This document shows positions 1-9,497 of a stretch of 64,000 nucleotides of DNA, piece by piece. A program made the translations under genes and the position numbers. The first letter of the stretch is position 1, and the number at the start of each line of letters is the position of its first letter. A model generated the notes under the pieces. That model had not been told where the DNA came from, ran no database searches, and was given only the letters and a program-made list of their open reading frames with translations. This DNA comes from JAMQKA01 sp031569985 (GTDB taxonomy: Bacteria > Bacteroidota > Rhodothermia > Balneolales > Balneolaceae), in the NCBI RefSeq assembly GCF_031569985.1, contig NZ_JAMQKA010000029.1, forward strand, positions 9,197 to 73,196, written 5' to 3'.

Positions 1-2574
1 CAGCGATTTAGCGTGGCAGTGTCCATGCACATACACTTTAGCTTTCTTTTGGTAATTAAGTTTTTTATCCGATTGGTTAATAAATTCTTCAAACTGATAG
101 GTGCGCTCAGAGATTAGTTCAGCCTTGTCCAGGTCTTCTTCTTTGCAGAGGTCCAGGTATTCATCTCGAAGGGTCAGTATCTCTGATGGTTCAAGTCCAA
201 CTATGGGAATACCTCTGCTGGCGTAGTTATATAGGGAAGGGATATTTCTGTAAACCAGTTGTTTAGCCAATGCCACCAATCCCTTCGAGAGATGTATTCG
301 CCCCAGTTCAGCAATGTTTGGAACAATAACTTCATATCCCAGTGATTCAAGGATTTCTACGGCTGCTTTCCCGATATCCGGTTCATGGTAGTCGGTGAAG
401 ATGTCAGCCAATAACACAACCTTGTCATTTGCCCTCTGCTTTTGGTATCCATGAAACCATGTCCTGAATCGTTGATTAGCAAATTCAGGCAGATTTCGTT
501 TTGGGTGGATACCAAGGAATTTTTCGAGGAGTTCTTTTCCCACGAGACTATTAATTAACCAGTTGGTTATTTGCGGAAAGGCACTTGCCAGTGGATAGAG
601 AGCTCCTGCCTGGCCGAAAAAACGCTCGGCGAGTGTAATCCCGTTCTCCTGATGCCACCCCTGCATAAACTCGGCTTTCATCCGTGCCATATCCACATTG
701 GCCGGACACTCGCTCTTGCAGGCTTTGCAGCTGAGGCAGAGGTCCAGGGCATCTTTTAGCTCTTTTGATTTGAATGCGTCCTTTTGCTTACCGGAAAAGA
801 GCTGCCGGAAAAGGTTTGCTCGTCCCCGGGTAGTATCTTTCTCTTCTTTGGTGGCCATATAGGAGGGGCACATTGTGCCACCACTCTCGGCAAGTTTACG
901 ACAAACCCCGGCACCGTTGCACAGTTCCAGTGCTTCTCCGAAGCTGCCCTCTTTGCGCCAGTTAAATTCAGTATCCACCTCTGCTTTCCTGTACGTAGTC
1001 GGGGAAACCCGAAGATCCTCATCAATCGGTTTTGCACGTATGATTTTGCCAGGGTTGAAAATATAGCTGGGATCCCAGATCTCCTTTACTTTTTGGAGAA
1101 GTGGGATCATCTCTTTGCCAAGCACTTTTTCGATATAGGGAGCACGGGCCCGGCCGTCGCCGTGTTCACCTGAAAGAGACCCATTATAACTGCGCACAAG
1201 GTCCGCAATATCATCAGCCATATCCTTCATCTTCTGGACGCCTTCGGCCGTATGGATATCGATGACCGGCCGCAGGTGTAGCTCCCCAACCGAAGCGTGC
1301 GCATAAAACACGCAATTGGTGTCGTACTTGTCTAAAAGCTTTTTGAAGTCGTCAACGTAATCGGGCAGATCCTGCACGCGAACGGCAGTATCCTCACAGA
1401 ATGAAGGAGAAGGGGCGCTTGAACCCAGCCCCATAAGCAGGCCCAACCCTGCTTTCCTTAGCTCCCAAACACGGTTGACTTCATCCGTGTTGGTAAGAAT
1501 AGGGTGAGCGTATCCAAATCCATTTGAACGTAATCGCTTTTTGAGGTCAGTTGCTCTTTTCTCAATTTCATTCTGTTTTTGTCCCTCAAGCTGGATAATA
1601 AGGATACATTCTGGCTCTCCATCCAGGAAAAAGCGATTCTTTCGCTGCTCAATGTTGCCTTTTGTGGCATCCAGGATGATGCTGTCGACCAATTCCACCG
1701 CTGCGGGTTCGTACTTCACAATCTCAACGGTAGCCTCCATCGCTTCTCGCAGGGAGTTGAAGTGGGGAACCATTACCAGTTTGCAGGGGTCCAGCGGTTC
1801 AAGGTTCACTTTTGCCGACACGGTCATCGCCAGCGTGCCTTCACTCCCACAGAGGAGTTCCGCCATATTGAAAGGTCTCCCATCGGGGGCAAAGGGTTGC
1901 ATGCTGCAGAGCTTGTCGAGCACATATCCGGTGTTTCGTCGTATAATCTCGGGATGGGGATACGCTTCCAGTATTTTCTGGCGATGTTCTTCGATAAGCT
2001 GCAAGACTCCCCGGTAGATATCACCTTCAAGGTTATTAAGCTTCTTCTTCTCCTCAAGCTCTTCAGGGGATAAAGGTTTGAAAACGGCTCGGGATCCATC
2101 ACTTAGAATAGTCTCAATTTCCAGGATGTGATCCCGGGTTGTGCCATATTTGATCGAAAAGGATCCGCATGAGTTGTTGCCAATCATTCCACCAAGCATA
2201 CAGCGGTTCGTGGTGGCGGTGTCTGGCCCAAAGATCAGGTCGTGTTTGCAGGCCTCTCGGTTTAGCGTATCCCGGATAACCCCGGGCTCAACGCGGGCTC
2301 TCCGTCCCTTGGGATCAAGATCCAATATCCTGGTCATATGCCGTGATACATCCATAATCACCCCGTTACCTGTTGTTTGTCCTGCCAGGCTGGTGCCGGC
2401 ACTCCTGGGGGTAATGGTAAACCGCTCCTTGTTAGCCCTTTGTACGAGCTCCTGGATATCCCTGGGCCTTTGAGGAAAGGCTACTCCCCTGGGCATCTCT
2501 TCATACATGGAAGCATCATTTGCATAAAGTCGCCGGGTTTGTGAGTCGGTCTTAATTTGGAGTGAATCGGGCAT
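1..2574 (-). CDS. FAD-binding and Fe-S-binding oxidoreductase (D-2-hydroxyacid/D-2-hydroxyglutarate dehydrogenase-like), 3' end outside window
   Basis: An open frame of 858 codons runs from the ATG at 2574 to the left edge without a stop, so the C-terminus is missing. The N-terminal half is an FAD_binding_4 (GlcD/PCMH) domain, with TPRSAGTSLAGQTTGNG and GGMIGNNSCGS for FAD contacts and a GEHGDGR motif near residue 470 typical of the C-terminal flavoenzyme half. A ferredoxin-like block follows with CNGAGVCRK and CLSCKACKSECPANVD, and then the start of a cysteine-rich CCG domain (CHCHAKSL at the edge). This GlcD plus GlcF fusion is the YdiJ/Dld type, which oxidises D-2-hydroxyacids and passes electrons to quinone or another carrier. 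The neighbouring L-2-hydroxyglutarate oxidase makes D-2-hydroxyglutarate a reasonable substrate guess, but D-lactate is possible. Family confidence is high, substrate low. Confidence 0.9.
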   Translation of the reverse strand, partial: MPDSLQIKTDSQTRRLYANDASMYEEMPRGVAFPQRPRDIQELVQRANKERFTITPRSAGTSLAGQTTGNGVIMDVSRHMTRILDLDPKGRRARVEPGVIRDTLNREACKHDLIFGPDTATTNRCMLGGMIGNNSCGSFSIKYGTTRDHILEIETILSDGSRAVFKPLSPEELEEKKKLNNLEGDIYRGVLQLIEEHRQKILEAYPHPEIIRRNTGYVLDKLCSMQPFAPDGRPFNMAELLCGSEGTLAMTVSAKVNLEPLDPCKLVMVPHFNSLREAMEATVEIVKYEPAAVELVDSIILDATKGNIEQRKNRFFLDGEPECILIIQLEGQKQNEIEKRATDLKKRLRSNGFGYAHPILTNTDEVNRVWELRKAGLGLLMGLGSSAPSPSFCEDTAVRVQDLPDYVDDFKKLLDKYDTNCVFYAHASVGELHLRPVIDIHTAEGVQKMKDMADDIADLVRSYNGSLSGEHGDGRARAPYIEKVLGKEMIPLLQKVKEIWDPSYIFNPGKIIRAKPIDEDLRVSPTTYRKAEVDTEFNWRKEGSFGEALELCNGAGVCRKLAESGGTMCPSYMATKEEKDTTRGRANLFRQLFSGKQKDAFKSKELKDALDLCLSCKACKSECPANVDMARMKAEFMQGWHQENGITLAERFFGQAGALYPLASAFPQITNWLINSLVGKELLEKFLGIHPKRNLPEFANQRFRTWFHGYQKQRANDKVVLLADIFTDYHEPDIGKAAVEILESLGYEVIVPNIAELGRIHLSKGLVALAKQLVYRNIPSLYNYASRGIPIVGLEPSEILTLRDEYLDLCKEEDLDKAELISERTYQFEEFINQSDKKLNYQKKAKVYVHGHCHAKSL

Positions 2575-2735
2575 ATGGTGCGGTATTTATATTCGTATTT
2601 GAATCTCTAACGTAAGAAATTCAGGAGTGTAGGCAAAGAAGGGCGTGTCCTTGGTTACGTTTATTCACAGGTATGAATCTGCATCGACAGTAGAAGCCTG
2701 CTGCCAAAGGTGTAAAGGTAGTTACGAATCTATAT

Positions 2736-3938
2736 CTACAGATCGAAATTCCGCTCGGCGCGCTTCACTACTTCATCCCCGATAGCCAGGCCTGCCGTGG
2801 CAGCAGGACTTGGGGCATTCAGGATGTGAATTTCGTTGCGGGTTGTCTCAAAATGGAAATCATCCAGGATCTGCCCATTTGGTTTCAGTGCCATGGCTCG
2901 TACCCCCGAGGGGGAGGTGACAAGATCATTCTCACTGATGGCGGGAATTAGTCTCTGCAGGTCCTCAACAAACGCTTTTTTAGAAAAGGAGCGGTAGTAC
3001 TCATCCAGTCCCATGCGCCAGTGCTGCTTGGCCAGGTTCCAGAACCCGGGGAAATTGATCGTTTCAATGGTTTCATTGAGATCAAATGAGAGTTTATTGT
3101 ATCCCTCACGTTTGAATGCAAAAACTGCATTGGGACCACATTCTATACCTCCGAGGACCATTTTGGTGAAATGAACCCCTAAAAACGGGAATGCAGGATT
3201 GGGCATCGGGTAGATCAAGCCGTTCACCAGGTGCGCGGCATCGGGTTTCAGCTCGTAGTATTCACCGCGGAAAGGCACAATTTGTATTTCGCTGCGCACG
3301 CCAGCCGATTCCGCTACATGGTCGCTGTAGAGTCCCGCGCAGTTGATCAGCCAGGATGCCTCAAAATGGTCACTTTCTGTAACAGCTACAACATGCCCGT
3401 TCTGGTGATGTACATTTTTTACCTCTTGATTGAATTTAACTTCATTGCCTTTTTCTTCGATGAGCTCTTTCTGTTTTTCGCAGACACCCACAAAATCAAC
3501 GATACCTGAACAGGGAACATGGATCGCTTTCACACCACTGGCATGCGGTTCGATTTCAGCCAGCCGCTCCGGCCCAATCATCTCAATGTCTTCAATCTCG
3601 TTAATCTGGCCGGTCTCATAGATTTTTTCCAACCTGGGGATGTCTTTCTCTTCAGTGGCAACAATCACTTTGCCGCAAATTTCATATGCTACCTCATGCT
3701 CTTCACAAAAGTCTACCAGCTGGTGTCGCCCATTCACACAGTTTTTTGCCCTATAACTATTTGGTTTGTAATAAATTCCGGAATGAATGACGCCTGAATT
3801 GTGCCCCGTTTGGTGCGCAGCCACCCGGTCTTCCTTGTCAAGAACCAAGATGTCAAGATCAGGATATTTTTGGGAAAGTTTATAAGCCGTTGAAAGGCCA
3901 ACGATGCCGGCTCCAACGATGATAAAATCGTATTTCAT
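2736..3938 (-). CDS. lhgO: L-2-hydroxyglutarate oxidase
   Basis: A 400-residue FAD-dependent oxidoreductase of the DAO family. It begins with the dinucleotide-binding GAGIVGLSTAYKL at residues 9-21, followed by the LhgO signature HQTGHNSGVIHSGIYY around 42-57. Full length matches the family (about 400-420). The enzyme oxidises L-2-hydroxyglutarate to 2-oxoglutarate, removing a side product of malate and lactate dehydrogenases, and is usually membrane-associated, feeding electrons to the quinone pool. It lies 161 bp downstream of, and on the same strand as, the GlcD/GlcF-type enzyme's start region, so the two are adjacent but the order on the minus strand puts lhgO first. I assign function from the motif set; it could in principle act on a related L-2-hydroxyacid. 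Confidence 0.93.
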   Translation of the reverse strand: MKYDFIIVGAGIVGLSTAYKLSQKYPDLDILVLDKEDRVAAHQTGHNSGVIHSGIYYKPNSYRAKNCVNGRHQLVDFCEEHEVAYEICGKVIVATEEKDIPRLEKIYETGQINEIEDIEMIGPERLAEIEPHASGVKAIHVPCSGIVDFVGVCEKQKELIEEKGNEVKFNQEVKNVHHQNGHVVAVTESDHFEASWLINCAGLYSDHVAESAGVRSEIQIVPFRGEYYELKPDAAHLVNGLIYPMPNPAFPFLGVHFTKMVLGGIECGPNAVFAFKREGYNKLSFDLNETIETINFPGFWNLAKQHWRMGLDEYYRSFSKKAFVEDLQRLIPAISENDLVTSPSGVRAMALKPNGQILDDFHFETTRNEIHILNAPSPAATAGLAIGDEVVKRAERNFDL

Positions 3939-3990
3939 ACAGAAAATAGTCTAAATTATTTAATTGCCGTCCAATATAAAAAATGTGCAC

Positions 3991-4028
3991 TTAATAATAA
4001 TAAAGGAGGCCGGAAATACCGACCTCCT
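3991..4028 (-). terminator. Rho-independent terminator after the SusCD pair
   Basis: On the minus strand the sequence AAGGAGGTCGG, a 5-nt loop and CCGGCCTCCTT form a strong hairpin with one mismatch, followed by TTATTATTATT. It sits 27 bp beyond the SusD stop codon. Confidence 0.75.
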
Positions 4029-4054
4029 TGGTAAAATTAATATTTATTGGATGG

Positions 4055-5407
4055 TTAATTGACATTTTCAGCTTCTGGAATGGGGAAGCTAATCCAGACG
4101 TTGTCTCCCGAACGATCAATAGGAAGGTTGTCCAGGCGATCGTAACGCCGCATATCTATCCACCGGTGTCCCTCGAAAAAGAGCTCATACCGGCGTTGGT
4201 TCAGCATTTCATTCGTAAGCGCTGCCTGGGTGGTGGACCCGCTGTAATCGGGGAGATCGGCTGCATTGCGGACTATATTGAGCAGGTCTTCCGCGTCATC
4301 CAGGTCAGAGCCCTGGTTCCTGTTGATGAGCGCTTCTGCCCTTAACAGAATCAGTTCGGCATTACGGATAATCGGGATGGAAGCCGTTGGGGAATCATAA
4401 ACGGCCAGCCCGTAGTTACTGCTCAGGCCATCCAGGGCGGCCTCCGATTCGCGTAGTTCTACTTTCTCATCCACGCGGGCATCCCCATTTTCGGCATCCG
4501 CAACAAACGAGGGATGTGCCACCCAGCTATCGCCGGAACCCGCTTGTGGATCTGCAAACACCGGATTGGTCTCATCGTTGGGTTGGGTGGTGAAGTCGTG
4601 GTAGACGCCTGTGGCCAAGCTGCCGTCCTCGTCAATAAACGAGTTGTCCAATGCATCGAGTACAGCCTGCCAGTCGCTCATTTGATACGCTGCCACGCGC
4701 GCCTGGAGTGCCCGGTTGAACTGCTGGAATCCTTCTGAATCGTCAAAACCGGAGAACCCCGGTGGCAGATTAAAGATAAATTCAGCGTTGTCCAGGTCGG
4801 TATACGCTTCATCGAGCAGGCTTTCAATCAGGGCGAATCCATCGGGCTTGCTGAGCATATCACCCACCGCATTGATATCATCGGTAACCTGCCGGCGAAT
4901 ACCGTTATTATTAGTCAAATTCAAAGCCAGCAGGTACTGGTAAGCTTTGATCGTTTTGGCGAATCCCAGTATTCCGTTCAGTTCCTCCGCGTTTACGGCC
5001 GGTGAATTGGAGGCTGCCTGGATCAGGATATTAGCCATCCGGATATTGGCATAGTAGGCCGACCACGGACGTGTGGTATAAAATGAACCGGGATCAAGCT
5101 GCGAATTTTCCTTTCCAAGCAGATCACCGGTATTACGAGGCTCTGCTGAAAGGAAGCGATACATCTCGCGCCCGATCATGCCGTGGTTGATGAACCAGAT
5201 GCGCATATCCACCCGCATACCTGAAACAGTACCCACCGCCAAAGTTGAAAGATTTGGACGAGAGGGATTGTCCAGAACTACTTGCAGTTCGGTGTTATTG
5301 GGATCAGCGCGGTCTTCAATGTCGATGATGTTGCATCCACTGATCCAAACTAGAGCCGCAAAGAAGATTGCGAAACTTGCCTTGTTTATTGTATTTAGTC
5401 GTTTCAT
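4055..5407 (-). CDS. SusD/RagB-family outer-membrane nutrient-binding lipoprotein
   Basis: 450 residues. The N-terminus is a lipoprotein signal ending in WISGC (Cys25), so the mature protein is lipid-anchored. The body has the helix-rich TPR-like SusD pattern, and the C-terminal part carries the typical RNAELILLRAEALINR and LNQRRYELFFEGHRWIDMRR blocks. SusD proteins form a lid over a SusC-type TonB-dependent channel and capture glycans, peptides or other large nutrients at the cell surface. The gene begins 8 bp after susC ends, so the two are co-transcribed. No glycoside hydrolase, protease or sulfatase gene is nearby, so the substrate cannot be inferred. Confidence 0.93.
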   Translation of the reverse strand: MKRLNTINKASFAIFFAALVWISGCNIIDIEDRADPNNTELQVVLDNPSRPNLSTLAVGTVSGMRVDMRIWFINHGMIGREMYRFLSAEPRNTGDLLGKENSQLDPGSFYTTRPWSAYYANIRMANILIQAASNSPAVNAEELNGILGFAKTIKAYQYLLALNLTNNNGIRRQVTDDINAVGDMLSKPDGFALIESLLDEAYTDLDNAEFIFNLPPGFSGFDDSEGFQQFNRALQARVAAYQMSDWQAVLDALDNSFIDEDGSLATGVYHDFTTQPNDETNPVFADPQAGSGDSWVAHPSFVADAENGDARVDEKVELRESEAALDGLSSNYGLAVYDSPTASIPIIRNAELILLRAEALINRNQGSDLDDAEDLLNIVRNAADLPDYSGSTTQAALTNEMLNQRRYELFFEGHRWIDMRRYDRLDNLPIDRSGDNVWISFPIPEAENVN

Positions 5408-5415
5408 GGTCCCCC

Positions 5416-8400
5416 CTAAAAGTCGATGTTTAAGTGAGCATAGAACTGCTTGGAAGAGGGGAACGGCGTAACCTCAACTCCGCGGCCAATCGGTTGATTG
5501 CCAAAGTTCGATACTTCGGGATCATAGCTGCGGTACGGCGTAATCGTAAACAGGTTTGTTGCCGAAACTCCAACCCGAACGCCCCTGATGGCGTTATTAA
5601 GGGAAGCGAAGGCAGAGACCGGCACATCGTAATACAGGCCGATTTCCCGCATACGCAGGTAGCTGGCATCCTGGATAAAATGATCGGCACTTATACCCAG
5701 CAGAGCCAGACGTTTGATAGCGTTTGTTTCGGTGCCGTCAAGGCCGGCTGCCTCAAGCCTAAAATCAGCAATATCCAAGTCGGTGTCATCGTAATCATTC
5801 GTTGTGCCGTTCAGGTCAAACAGCAGTTCCGTAAGATTGAGGTTGTCACCACCCTTTTTCCAGTGAAGCAGGAAATTCAGGCTTAAGTTGTTGAAAATTC
5901 TGACATCGTTGGAAAATGACATCTGGAAGTCGGCTTCGCCATCTCCCAGCTTCTTGGTAATTATTGACAAGCTGCCCTCTTCTTCCGAGACTACATTGCC
6001 ATCGTCATCCCTGTACACAAGATCTCCATTTGTGTCCAATTCAGGATCCGAACCCACGATCTGAGTAGCAGATTCTCCTTCTTCTATGCGATATTGCCCC
6101 AGTGAGGTCCCAAAACCGCCACCCTCTATATCAAATGGTGGAACTGGTAGATCAGTTACTTTTGACCAGTTTTTCCAGAAATTGATGGAAGAATTCCACC
6201 TGAAGTTGGCGGTGTTAAAAGGCAGCAGGTTCAACCCTACTTCGACACCTCGGTTCCACATGCTGCCGGAGTTGAAACTTTCAAAATCAAAACCGGTAGA
6301 GGGTTCGAGCTCGCGCTGCAGCAACATGTCTTCAATGCTTTTTTGATAAACTGTTAACTCCAGCGAACCAAATCCGCTGGCCAGACTGGCGTCAATCCCG
6401 GCTTCGATTTCAGTTTGTCGTTCCGGTTTCAGGTTCTCCACACCACGGGTTTCATCGATTAATACACCACCGAGACCGGCGATGTTCGATGGACCCAGCG
6501 AAGTGAATTTGGCGCCAAAGGTTGAAAGGTTGCCTGTTTGCCCAAACGCCACACGGAGCTTCAGGTTTTCCAAGGTTCCGCTGTTCCAGAAGTCCTCATT
6601 TGTAAGATTCCAAGCCAGGGAGGCTTTGGGGTAGAGATAGAATTTACCGACATCACCATTGCGGTCCGATTTATCAAATCGGAGTCCCGCTGTAAAGATA
6701 TAGGTATCATCAAAGTTGAGTTCCTCTTGTAGGAAAAATCCGCGATCGCGCTGGAAAACTTTGGTCTGGTCCGCATTTAATTCAACAGCTTGGTCTACGT
6801 TGGTTTGGGTACCCAGGATATTGTTGGCAATGGTCAGGATCCGGTTTTGGTCATTGTTGAATGATGTGTACCCGGCCTGAGATGTAATTGTAAGGTTGTT
6901 GCCGGTGGTAAAAGTATGGACGAGGATAGCACTGGTGTTGGTGTTAAGATTATCAGTTGCTGTTTCAATTAGTGTTCCCGGCGACCCGCTTATGCGCTCA
7001 AACTGAAGCTCCGAAGGGAAAATGAGCTTGTTGTTTTGGCTGAAAAAGTCAACCCCGCCATTGAATGTAAAGGTGAGGAAATTATTGGGTTTCTGCCAGA
7101 TATTGAAATTGGCTTTTACCGAGGTTGAGACGCGATCAACACCCTCTCCATTGGAGAAAAGGTCACGGGTTTGTAGTGGGTTGGAGGTATTAAAAGGATG
7201 ATCCGGGTATAATCCATCTTCGTTCGGTCTCAGGTCGATGAAGTTGGGAGTGGCTGTCATGGCCACACCAAAGGTCGTGCCCGAGTTGTCATTGTTTGTA
7301 AGGCCCCGAAAGGCTTGCGAATGCACATAATTACTGGAAACGGCGACATTCAGACTGGGACTGAACCGGTGATCCATATTGGCCCGGATCGACTGGCGTT
7401 CATATCCCGTAGTGGGGATAATGCCTTCGTCGTCCTGTAGGGAACCACTTACAAAGAAGGAGGTATTCTCGTTGCCAAAGCTGGTGCTCAGCGTGGTTTT
7501 GGATAATAACCCTTCCTGGCCATACATCTCCTCTTCGTAGTCAATAAATCGATTCTGAGACTGGGCCTCTTCAAACAGGGTGCGCCCGGTAGAGCCAAAA
7601 GCAGAATCCGCCGTGGCAACGGTGAAGTCACGCATACCCAGCTTTTTCTGAATTGTGGTAAAGCCCACCCGTTGGGACAAGCTAAACAGCGGACCGCCCG
7701 AGGTGCCGCGCTTGGTAGTAATAATAACAACACCGCCGGAGGCTCGTTGCCCGTAAATTGCTGCCGCTGAAGCTCCCTTCAGGATCTCAATGCTCTCGAT
7801 ATCCTCGGGATTCAGATCGGCAATGCGGTTAACAGGGTTGTCCTGGTTGGAGGCACTACCCCCGCCGGCTGCTGCAGTTACAGCATTGGATCCGTTGGGA
7901 ATATCATCATTATTGTAATAGATACCGTCCACAATATAGAGTGGCTGCGAAGCCCCGTTGATACTGGTTACTCCGCGCAAACGGATGGAGATCCCTCCGC
8001 CCGGAGCACCCGAGTTGGCACTGATTTCTGCCCCGGTCACTTTCCCGTACAGGTTCGAACTCAGGGTCTGGGCAGGCGATTTTCCAATGAGTTCTTCTGC
8101 AGAAATCGAAGAAACAGAGTTGGCAAGGTTCTCTCGTTTTACAGTGGTGCCAAGTCCTGACACGACGACTTCACCCAGCTCTGCAATATCCTGCCGGAGT
8201 GTTACATCCAGGGTCCCCGTATTGGAATCTACCGGGAACGTCTTGGTCTGATAACCGATATATGAAAACACTAACGTTGCACTCGAACCCTGCAGCTCAA
8301 TTTCATACTCCCCCTGGCTGTTTGTGACGACGCCAGATCCTGTTTCCTGAACCTGGATGGTTACGCCGATCAGGGGTTGATCGGTTTGTTCTTCAGTTAC

Positions 8401-8511
8401 TGTTCCTGAAACAGTAAACTGGGCTACTGTTGCATAAGAAAAACCCAAAAGAAAGGTTGCAACAGCTAATACTAACAGTAGATTGGAGAAACTTCTGTCG
8501 CTTTTTTTCAT
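5416..8511 (-). CDS. SusC/RagA-family TonB-linked outer-membrane receptor
   Basis: 1031 residues, normal for the family. Order of parts: signal peptide (residues 1-30, cleavage after TVAQ), carboxypeptidase-regulatory-like beta-sandwich (about 31-115), TonB plug (about 120-265) with the SusC signature LYIVDGIYYNN, then the 22-strand barrel ending in an aromatic C-terminus (LNIDF). It imports the ligand captured by the adjacent SusD using proton-motive force relayed by TonB/ExbBD. There is no N-terminal STN domain, so direct anti-sigma signalling is not expected. The 281-bp gap to the divergent 8793 gene should hold the promoter of the pair. No regulator gene is adjacent. Confidence 0.95.
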   Translation of the reverse strand: MKKSDRSFSNLLLVLAVATFLLGFSYATVAQFTVSGTVTEEQTDQPLIGVTIQVQETGSGVVTNSQGEYEIELQGSSATLVFSYIGYQTKTFPVDSNTGTLDVTLRQDIAELGEVVVSGLGTTVKRENLANSVSSISAEELIGKSPAQTLSSNLYGKVTGAEISANSGAPGGGISIRLRGVTSINGASQPLYIVDGIYYNNDDIPNGSNAVTAAAGGGSASNQDNPVNRIADLNPEDIESIEILKGASAAAIYGQRASGGVVIITTKRGTSGGPLFSLSQRVGFTTIQKKLGMRDFTVATADSAFGSTGRTLFEEAQSQNRFIDYEEEMYGQEGLLSKTTLSTSFGNENTSFFVSGSLQDDEGIIPTTGYERQSIRANMDHRFSPSLNVAVSSNYVHSQAFRGLTNNDNSGTTFGVAMTATPNFIDLRPNEDGLYPDHPFNTSNPLQTRDLFSNGEGVDRVSTSVKANFNIWQKPNNFLTFTFNGGVDFFSQNNKLIFPSELQFERISGSPGTLIETATDNLNTNTSAILVHTFTTGNNLTITSQAGYTSFNNDQNRILTIANNILGTQTNVDQAVELNADQTKVFQRDRGFFLQEELNFDDTYIFTAGLRFDKSDRNGDVGKFYLYPKASLAWNLTNEDFWNSGTLENLKLRVAFGQTGNLSTFGAKFTSLGPSNIAGLGGVLIDETRGVENLKPERQTEIEAGIDASLASGFGSLELTVYQKSIEDMLLQRELEPSTGFDFESFNSGSMWNRGVEVGLNLLPFNTANFRWNSSINFWKNWSKVTDLPVPPFDIEGGGFGTSLGQYRIEEGESATQIVGSDPELDTNGDLVYRDDDGNVVSEEEGSLSIITKKLGDGEADFQMSFSNDVRIFNNLSLNFLLHWKKGGDNLNLTELLFDLNGTTNDYDDTDLDIADFRLEAAGLDGTETNAIKRLALLGISADHFIQDASYLRMREIGLYYDVPVSAFASLNNAIRGVRVGVSATNLFTITPYRSYDPEVSNFGNQPIGRGVEVTPFPSSKQFYAHLNIDF

Positions 8512-8792
8512 ATTAGCTCCATTTATGTAATGCTATATTTGACAGAAAAGGCGGGAAATATAGCGCTGACCGTCTACCTGCTTTTCGCGCTGACTGGCAA
8601 CGTTTGAAAAATAGGTAGGCTATTTGATACTAAGTTACTGATTTTAAATGAATTAAGCGATATTATGGGTTGTTTATTGAAGCAGGCAGAATAGCAAGTA
8701 GGGAACATGATAAAGCGGACTTTTTTTCGGTAAGTAAACGTTATATTGGCCCTTCTAAGAAGAGGAAGATTTAATTTTAAATTAGTTACTAT

Positions 8793-9374
8793 ATGAAACT
8801 GTTGTACTCCTTAAAAAAGCTCATTCTGTTGTTAATGTTTACAAGCCTTTTGGTGGCGTGCAGTTCTGAGAAACAAGAATCATCCACTCCAAAGGCTGAA
8901 TCTGCTACTTTACAAAACGATTCTACCGATACTGCAAAAAAATCAACTGCCGAAGCTCAGGCCGTTGAACAAGCAACATTTACCGATTTAGAAGGCAATG
9001 CTGTTGATATTGCTGAATTTGAAGGCAAAGTGGTGTTGATTGATTTTTGGGAAACCTGGTGTAAGCCCTGCCTGGCAAGCTTCCCGACGATGCAGCAGTT
9101 GATGGATGACTACCCAGAGCAATTTGTAGTTCTGGCCGTTACCCCGGGATTTCTTAACACGAAGGAAGATGCAAGCGAATTTTCCGGGGAAAATGACTAT
9201 GATTTTGTTTACCTGTTTGATGAGAATAAGCTGCACCAAAAATTAAATGTGCAGGGCATTCCGTTTAAAGTGTTTGTGGATGCTGAAGGGAATTTTATAG
9301 AAATGTCGATGGGGAGCAGGGGACCGGAGGGCGATTACAAACACGCAAAAGAAATTATTGAGAAGCACAGCTGA
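8793..9374 (+). CDS. TlpA-like thioredoxin-fold lipoprotein
   Basis: 193 residues with a lipoprotein signal (lipobox LVAC, Cys23), a Ser/Thr/Glu-rich linker to about residue 60, then an AlkhpC-TSA/Redoxin thioredoxin fold. The active site is WETWCKPC (Cys90, Cys93) and a cis-proline loop is visible at GIPF. Such envelope-anchored proteins reduce or resolve disulfides in the periplasm, for example in cytochrome c maturation or during stress. It stands alone between the divergent susC and ahcY (123 bp gap), so context does not identify its partner. Confidence 0.88.
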   Translation: MKLLYSLKKLILLLMFTSLLVACSSEKQESSTPKAESATLQNDSTDTAKKSTAEAQAVEQATFTDLEGNAVDIAEFEGKVVLIDFWETWCKPCLASFPTMQQLMDDYPEQFVVLAVTPGFLNTKEDASEFSGENDYDFVYLFDENKLHQKLNVQGIPFKVFVDAEGNFIEMSMGSRGPEGDYKHAKEIIEKHS

Positions 9375-9497
9375 ACTATATACGCCCGTTCTTAGTTTCA
9401 GTTTGAGTGTAAATCAAAAGAGGGCGGTTACTTTGATTGACTATAGAATAACGAGTATCTTTATCCAACAATAGAAATTCAAAAACTGAAAAATTTT

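Noticed and set aside
784..2102. Several 60-160-codon frames on both strands
   Set aside because: They are shadows of the long minus-strand flavin/Fe-S gene, which has no stop inside the window.
9375..9497. S-adenosylhomocysteine riboswitch before ahcY
   Set aside because: The 123-bp leader is A/T-rich and shows no pairing pattern like the known aptamer.
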